From: Microbacterium enclense
GTDB lineage: Bacteria > Actinomycetota > Actinomycetes > Actinomycetales > Microbacteriaceae
NCBI GenBank assembly: GCA_038182865.1
Contig: CP116226.1
Location: 3,100,001 to 3,164,000 of the forward strand
Direction: 5' to 3'
Length of the DNA: 64,000 bases
The position numbers and the translations under genes were made by a program. Position 1 is the first letter of the stretch; the number at the start of each line of letters is the position of its first letter. The notes under the pieces were generated by a model, which saw only the letters and a program-made list of their open reading frames with translations, did no database searches and was not told the origin of the DNA. Positions 59,697 to 64,000 of the stretch are shown in pieces.

Positions 59697-61447
59697 GTTC
59701 GGAAGCGCTGTCCGGACTCGACGAGCACCAGCTCGAGGCGGTGCGCGCGTTGCGGGGGCCCGTGTGTGTGCTGGCCGGTGCGGGTACGGGCAAGACGCGC
59801 GTGATCACGCGGCGCATCGCGCACGGCGTGGACACCGGGGCGTACTCTCCGCAACGCGTGATGGCGGTGACGTTCACGGCGAAGGCCGCAGGCGAGATGA
59901 GGGGGCGCCTTCGCGCCCTCGGCGTGAGCGGGGTCTCCGCGCGCACCTTTCACGCGGCGGCCCTGTCGCAGGTGAACTACTTCTGGCCCACGCTCGCGGG
60001 TGACCAGGCGCCGTCGATCATCGACAACAAGGTGAGGATGCTCGCGCACGCCGCAGACGGGGTGGGACTCGCTCCCGACACGGCGACGCTGCGGGATGTG
60101 GCATCCCAGATCGAGTGGCGCAAGGTGACGATGCGTTCGATCGAGGAGTATGCGGCTGCGCGCCCCGAGGGCGTAGGGCGTCTGCGCGTCGAGCAGGTCG
60201 TCGACCTGCAGCGGGCGTACGAGAAGCTCAAAGACGAGCGGCGGCAGATGGACTTCGAAGACGTGCTCTTGACCTGCGCCGGGATGATCGAGGCAGAGCC
60301 GCGTGTGGCCGCGGCCGTGCACGAGCAGTACCGGCACTTCACCGTGGATGAGTTCCAGGACGTCTCGCCGTTGCAGAACCGTCTCCTCGAGCTGTGGCTG
60401 GGTGACCGCCGTGACCTGTGCGTGGTCGGTGACGCGAGCCAGACGATCTACTCGTTCACCGGGGCGGACGCGCGATACCTGCTCGAGTTCGAGCGGACCC
60501 ACCGAGATGCACGAGTTGTGCGTCTCGAACGCAACTATCGGTCGACGTCGGCTGTCCTCGCCGTCGCGAACGACCTCATGCGCGGGCGCGCGGGAGCTCT
60601 CGAACTGGTCGCGGCCCATGAGGGGGAGGCGCCGGCCCCCCTCGTCCGCGCCTACGACGACGACGAGGCCGAAGCAGCGGGAGTGGCCGCGCAGGTGCAC
60701 GCCGCGATTGCCGGTGGCGCCGATCCCGACGAGATCGCCATCCTCTATCGCTCTCACGCGCAGTCGGCCGTCGTGCTGAACGCCCTCGCGTCGGTGGGCG
60801 TGGCCGCGACCGTGCTCGGTGGGCGGAAGTTCTTCGACCTGCCCGAGGTGCGACAGGCGTTGATGGCGCTGCGGGCGGCATCCGTGGCCCCTATGGAGAC
60901 GGGCTTCCTTGCAACCGTTCGAGACGTTCTGCGGGGAGTGGGGCTCACGGACGAGCCCCCGCAGGCCGGCGGCGCGCTGCGGGACGGATGGGAGGCGCGG
61001 GGCGCGATCCTGCGTCTCGCCGAGGAGGCCCCGGCGGAGACCGACCTGCGTTCTTTCACGGACGACCTCCAGGCCCGAGCACGCGACCAGCACGAACCCG
61101 CCACCCGGACGGTGACCCTCTCGACGCTGCACGCGGCCAAGGGCCTCGAGTGGGATCACGTCTTCCTGATCGGGGTGAGCGAGGGCCTGCTCCCGATCTC
61201 GTACGCGACGACCTTCGAGGCCGTCGACGAAGAACGGCGCCTCGCGTACGTCGGCGTCACTCGGGCCGCTCGTGCTCTCTCGCTGAGCTGGGCACGGGGT
61301 CGGGGACGATCGGATCGCGAACCGTCGCGTTTTCTTCGAGAGATCGGCAACGGCAGTCTGCGCTCGGTTGATGGGCTTCCCAGACCCGCCGGATCGAGTC
61401 GACGCGCAGGTGCAGCGACCGCGAAGGGCCCTCGGGACGCGCACTGA
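59693..61447 (+). CDS. uvrD2: UvrD2-type DNA helicase, short form
   Basis: Superfamily 1A helicase of 584 aa. Motif I is LAGAGTGKTR, Ia VTFTAKAAGEM, II FTVDEFQD, III VVGDASQTIYSFTGADARYL, IV ERNYRSTS, V TLHAAKGLEWDHVF and VI RLAYVGVTRAAR. It starts with GTG at the GTGA overlap with nudC. The mycobacterial enzyme is about 700 aa with a C-terminal HRDC domain. Here the protein ends 45 residues after the SDREPSRFL motif in a Ser/Arg/Ala-rich tail, so HRDC is absent. The 3' end overlaps the antisense gene at 61257. Confidence 0.9.
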   Translation: MSSEALSGLDEHQLEAVRALRGPVCVLAGAGTGKTRVITRRIAHGVDTGAYSPQRVMAVTFTAKAAGEMRGRLRALGVSGVSARTFHAAALSQVNYFWPTLAGDQAPSIIDNKVRMLAHAADGVGLAPDTATLRDVASQIEWRKVTMRSIEEYAAARPEGVGRLRVEQVVDLQRAYEKLKDERRQMDFEDVLLTCAGMIEAEPRVAAAVHEQYRHFTVDEFQDVSPLQNRLLELWLGDRRDLCVVGDASQTIYSFTGADARYLLEFERTHRDARVVRLERNYRSTSAVLAVANDLMRGRAGALELVAAHEGEAPAPLVRAYDDDEAEAAGVAAQVHAAIAGGADPDEIAILYRSHAQSAVVLNALASVGVAATVLGGRKFFDLPEVRQALMALRAASVAPMETGFLATVRDVLRGVGLTDEPPQAGGALRDGWEARGAILRLAEEAPAETDLRSFTDDLQARARDQHEPATRTVTLSTLHAAKGLEWDHVFLIGVSEGLLPISYATTFEAVDEERRLAYVGVTRAARALSLSWARGRGRSDREPSRFLREIGNGSLRSVDGLPRPAGSSRRAGAATAKGPRDAH

Positions 61448-62105
61448 GGAGATGTCGTGCCGCGCGGCCCGCTTCGGCCGCGAGCGCGGGATCGACGGTC
61501 GGTGTACGCCTGGCCAGCAGTTGAGCCGCGAGCAGGGGCCACGACGGGTCGAGGCGTCGGGCCGTGGCATCCAGGCACGACAGGCACGCGGAGCGCCCCG
61601 GTCGGACGACCGGACCGATGCGCGCGCTCGCGCCGTCGAGGACGAGCGGCAGGTGCACGACACCCTCGCGCAGCAGAGCCGCGGTGCGCCGCGGATCGAC
61701 CCGGTGCGCCGCGAGCAGGATGACGCGCGCATCGGTCGCCACGGGCGCGGTGTCGGCACCGGCCCACGCCACGACATCGGAGCGGGCGGGGAGCGCGGCG
61801 CGCACGGCGTGCACGGCGGACAGCGGGAGGTCGTCGGCGGTCTGCAGCACGAACGTCGCCCGGCGACGAGCGCGGACGAGAGCTGGAGCCAGGCGCGTCA
61901 AGAGGGCATCGGCGTCGGCGTCGTGGGCTCGGTGGAGGCGAGCGAGGGCGCGCAGTGCGCTGCGCGTCGTCCCGGCCTCGAGCGCGGTGACGGCGGTCTC
62001 CACCCAGGGCGCGGAGAGATCGAGCTGCGCACGCGCGGGTGCCCCGAACTGGATCGTTCCGTCGGTGCGGAACAGCGGAGGAGCGGCGTGGTCGAGTCGG
62101 ATCAT
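61257..62105 (-). CDS. Orphan E1-like protein related to TOMM cyclodehydratase partners
   Basis: A 282 aa protein. The central domain is like the E1/ThiF-type partner of thiazole/oxazole-modified peptide synthesis. Two zinc-binding pairs stand out, C174-x2-C177 (RSACLSCLD) and C251-x-C253 (SADCRC, after WEAHQPS). The N-terminal 80 residues are helical. No YcaO cyclodehydratase, precursor peptide or dehydrogenase is visible nearby, so it may act alone on another target. GATGAT six bases before ATG 62105 is a weak leaderless promoter. It overlaps the uvrD2 3' end by 191 bases on the opposite strand. Confidence 0.7.
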   Translation of the reverse strand: MIRLDHAAPPLFRTDGTIQFGAPARAQLDLSAPWVETAVTALEAGTTRSALRALARLHRAHDADADALLTRLAPALVRARRRATFVLQTADDLPLSAVHAVRAALPARSDVVAWAGADTAPVATDARVILLAAHRVDPRRTAALLREGVVHLPLVLDGASARIGPVVRPGRSACLSCLDATARRLDPSWPLLAAQLLARRTPTVDPALAAEAGRAARHLLSARPEGPSRSLHLRVDSIRRVWEAHQPSADCRCRSLEENATVRDPIVPDPVPSSAREHERPE

Positions 62106-62187
62106 GCCCCGATCATCGCGGCGACCGAGGGGGCGCCGAGGGTTGTCCACACCCCGGCGCCCCCTCGGTCTCCGTGGGGAGGACGAG

Positions 62188-63618
62188 TCAGACCGGGCGC
62201 TGGTCTCCCGGGGTGCCGTCTTCGCCGGAGGAGTCGTCGTCGGTCGATGCGCTGTCGGGCTGCGAGCCGCGCTGCGACGACCCGGCGTCGCCCCCGTTCT
62301 CCTCGGCCAGCAGCTGCGCGAGAGCGTCGTCCATGGCATCCGCCGGCGCCGCTTCCCCGCGCGACGCGGCGACCACCCGGGCGACCAGTCCGGCCGGGTC
62401 GTCGATGTCTTCAGCGGACGGCATCATGTCGGGGTAGTCCCAGAGGGCGTCGCGTCCGGCGACGCCCACCGCGTCGGTCACCGCGCGCCACATCGCCGCT
62501 GCGTCACGCATACGCCGCGGGCGCAGCTCGAGACCGACGAGCGAGCCGAGCGCCTGCTCGGCGGGTCCGCCGACCGCGCGCCGGCGTCGCACCGCTTCGG
62601 CGATCCGGGCCGCAGCCGGGAGGCGGGAGGTGGCGTCTTCGGTGACCACGTCGACCCAGCCCTCGATGGTGGCGAGGAGGTTCTCCAGCCGCGTGAGAGC
62701 CGCGGTCTGTTCCTCGGACCGCGCGGGCAGCAACGCACCGCTCTCGAGGGCGCTGCGCAGTTCCTCCGGCTGCGAGGGATCGAACCGCGACGCCAGCTCC
62801 TCGAGGGCATCGGTGTCGACACGGATGCCGTGCGCGAAGTCGCGCACCTGTGAGATCACGTGCAGACGCAGCCACCGCGCGTGCCGGAACAGGCGCGCGT
62901 GCGCCAGTTCGCGCGTCGCGAGGTACAACGCGAGCTGATCGTCGGGGATCTCGAGATCGCGACCGAAGTCCGCGAAGTTCTGGGGGAGGATGGCCGCGTC
63001 GCCGTCGGGCATGACAGGGATCCCGACATCCCCGCCGCCCACGACTTCGGTCGACAGTCGCCCGACGACGTGTCCGAGCTGGGTGGCGAAGAGCGATCCG
63101 CCCACCGTGCGCATGAGGCGGCCGGCGCCGGCGATCATCTCCTGCATGTCGTCCGGAGCCTGCTGACCGAGCGCGTCGGTCAGCGCGTCGGCGATGCTCG
63201 TGGCGACGGGCTCCGCGAGTTCTTGCCACACCGGCAGCGTGGCGGTGACCCAGGCGCCACGCGTCACGGCACGGGCGGGGTGCGGCAGGTCGGAGATCGT
63301 CGTGGCCTCGCCGAGCCACAGGCTCGCGAGAGAGAACGCCTGCGTGAGACCGGTGTTCTGCCCGGCCGTGACCCCGAGGCCGTCCTGGTTGGCGATGTGC
63401 AGGGCCTGCCGCTCGGCGAGGCTCCAGTCCACACCCTCCTGGGTGCCCGCGAACGCACCCTGGAGCTGGTTCATGACCGCCTGCAGCATCGCGGGGTCGA
63501 TCTGCATGCCCGACAGGCGCGACAATTGTTCAGGATCGATTCCGGACATGTCGCCTGACATCAGGCGACGCATGAGCTCCTGGAACTCTTCTTCAGGGTT
63601 CCGGTCGTCGTCTGCCAC
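62188..63618 (-). CDS. Zinc-dependent metalloprotease-like protein (DUF2342)
   Basis: A 476 aa protein of the actinobacterial DUF2342/Rv3195 family. The active region is ALYLATRELAHARLFRHARW, the family's own metal motif and not HExxH. The first 50 residues have acidic MRRLMSGDMSGIDPEQLS and the last 60 are Asp/Ser-rich. GTG 63618 has AGAGGCGAAGAA upstream; an in-frame TTG at 63642 is less likely. In M. tuberculosis it also faces the PDZ protease gene (Rv3194c), which follows here on the plus strand. Confidence 0.85.
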   Translation of the reverse strand: MADDDRNPEEEFQELMRRLMSGDMSGIDPEQLSRLSGMQIDPAMLQAVMNQLQGAFAGTQEGVDWSLAERQALHIANQDGLGVTAGQNTGLTQAFSLASLWLGEATTISDLPHPARAVTRGAWVTATLPVWQELAEPVATSIADALTDALGQQAPDDMQEMIAGAGRLMRTVGGSLFATQLGHVVGRLSTEVVGGGDVGIPVMPDGDAAILPQNFADFGRDLEIPDDQLALYLATRELAHARLFRHARWLRLHVISQVRDFAHGIRVDTDALEELASRFDPSQPEELRSALESGALLPARSEEQTAALTRLENLLATIEGWVDVVTEDATSRLPAAARIAEAVRRRRAVGGPAEQALGSLVGLELRPRRMRDAAAMWRAVTDAVGVAGRDALWDYPDMMPSAEDIDDPAGLVARVVAASRGEAAPADAMDDALAQLLAEENGGDAGSSQRGSQPDSASTDDDSSGEDGTPGDQRPV

Positions 63619-63744
63619 TTCTTCGCCTCTCAGCCAGGTCAAGGGGAACGGGATCTACGCTAGTCGCACGATTCCTCGCTCTCCCCGGCTCGGCCCCACG
63701 CCGCTTACGCCGCGCGCGAACGACCCCCGGTAAAGGTAGGACCC

Positions 63745-64000
63745 GTGACGCTTTTCGACGAGAACGTCTCCGTCGTGCCCGCCCCCGCGCGCCGATGGAC
63801 CCGCACCACCCTCGTCGGATTGTGGTCGCTCGCCATCGCCGTGGTGGTGCTGTTCCTTCTCACGTTCTTGCCGACGGCGTATGTCATCCAGCAGCCCGGT
63901 CCCGTGCTGAACACGCTGGGGACGTCGCCGAACGCCGACGGCGTCGAGGTTCCGCTCATCACCGTTCCCGACGAGAAGGCCGACCCCACAACGGGCCAGC
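63745..64000 (+). CDS. PDZ-domain serine protease, YlbL/Rv3194c type (3' end outside window)
   Basis: First 85 residues of a membrane-anchored protease. After a polar start, a membrane helix (LVGLWSLAIAVVVLFLLTFL) is followed by YVIQQPGPVLNTLGT, which is characteristic of YlbL-like S16-related PDZ proteases. GTG 63745 with AAAGGT seven bases upstream suggests a leaderless start. Divergent from the DUF2342 gene. Confidence 0.88.
   Translation, partial: MTLFDENVSVVPAPARRWTRTTLVGLWSLAIAVVVLFLLTFLPTAYVIQQPGPVLNTLGTSPNADGVEVPLITVPDEKADPTTGQ

Noticed and set aside
57242..61777. Open frame of 1511 codons on the minus strand covering nudC and uvrD2 antisense
   Set aside because: Only the last 486 codons (from ATG 58702) have a fold and start site. 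The rest is antisense to two certain genes and exists because high GC removes stops.
1..64000. Prophage, insertion sequence, CRISPR array or tRNA
   Set aside because: I found no transposase, integrase, direct-repeat array or tRNA cloverleaf; all long stretches are explained by chromosomal genes.

Overview
The window is high-GC, densely packed DNA from an actinomycete of the family Microbacteriaceae, most likely a Microbacterium species. The signs are third-position G/C throughout, many GTG starts, many genes with no leader (a -10 hexamer six or seven bases before the start codon), an IdeR/DtxR-type iron box, and gene orders that match the Mycobacterium tuberculosis regions around Rv1220c-Rv1234 and Rv3194c-Rv3211. 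I see no rRNA, tRNA, insertion sequence, prophage or CRISPR array. Both ends of the window cut a gene.

Layout. 1-4190: end of an oligopeptide ABC importer (DppB partial, DppC, fused DppD-DppF ATPase) with a PH-domain membrane protein gene inserted on the opposite strand. 4324-6965: GTPase TypA/BipA and a creatininase-fold protein lacking a metal-binding histidine. 6981-15743: an apparent nucleoside uptake and breakdown island with an aminohydrolase, a LacI-type repressor with three palindromic sites, a BMP-type lipoprotein, an ATPase, two permeases and a second amidohydrolase. 15810-17466: XRE-cupin regulator divergent from azlCD. 17488-19362: DUF6113-like protein, ferredoxin FdxA and DapC aminotransferase. 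19364-27559: iron-siderophore importer operon that continues into two ABC half-transporters with complementary ATPase defects, facing an AraC regulator across one IdeR box. 27817-33669: citrate synthase, DDAH, dapD, dapE, a PIG-V-like mannosyltransferase and a DUF3117 protein. 33768-39424: O-methyltransferase, TatB, Mrp ATPase, DUF1003, CBS/MgtE-N protein, GSP17M-like protein and a small hydrolase. 39429-41979: a three-gene module resembling a type VII secretion substrate cassette. 42063-47381: gamma-glutamyltransferase, Xaa-Pro aminopeptidase, membrane-anchored exonuclease/phosphatase-fold protein and PHP phosphoesterase. 47601-64000: RhlE-like RNA helicase, ferritin-like protein, DUF3107, AdnA-AdnB helicase-nuclease, a pseudo-phosphotransferase, NudC, UvrD2, an orphan E1-like/TOMM partner protein, a zinc metalloprotease and a PDZ protease (partial).

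How the genes work together. Two nutrient systems dominate the first half: peptide and nucleoside import, the latter with its own deaminase-type enzymes under a LacI repressor. Iron supply is organised around one IdeR box that should control both the importer operon and its AraC regulator. Three lysine/diaminopimelate genes (dapC, dapD, dapE) lie at two places. The last 16 kb is mainly genome maintenance: double-strand-end processing (AdnAB), UvrD2 and NudC. Two features run through the whole window: the leaderless promoter pattern and a strongly over-represented heptamer, GGATGCC/GGCATCC.
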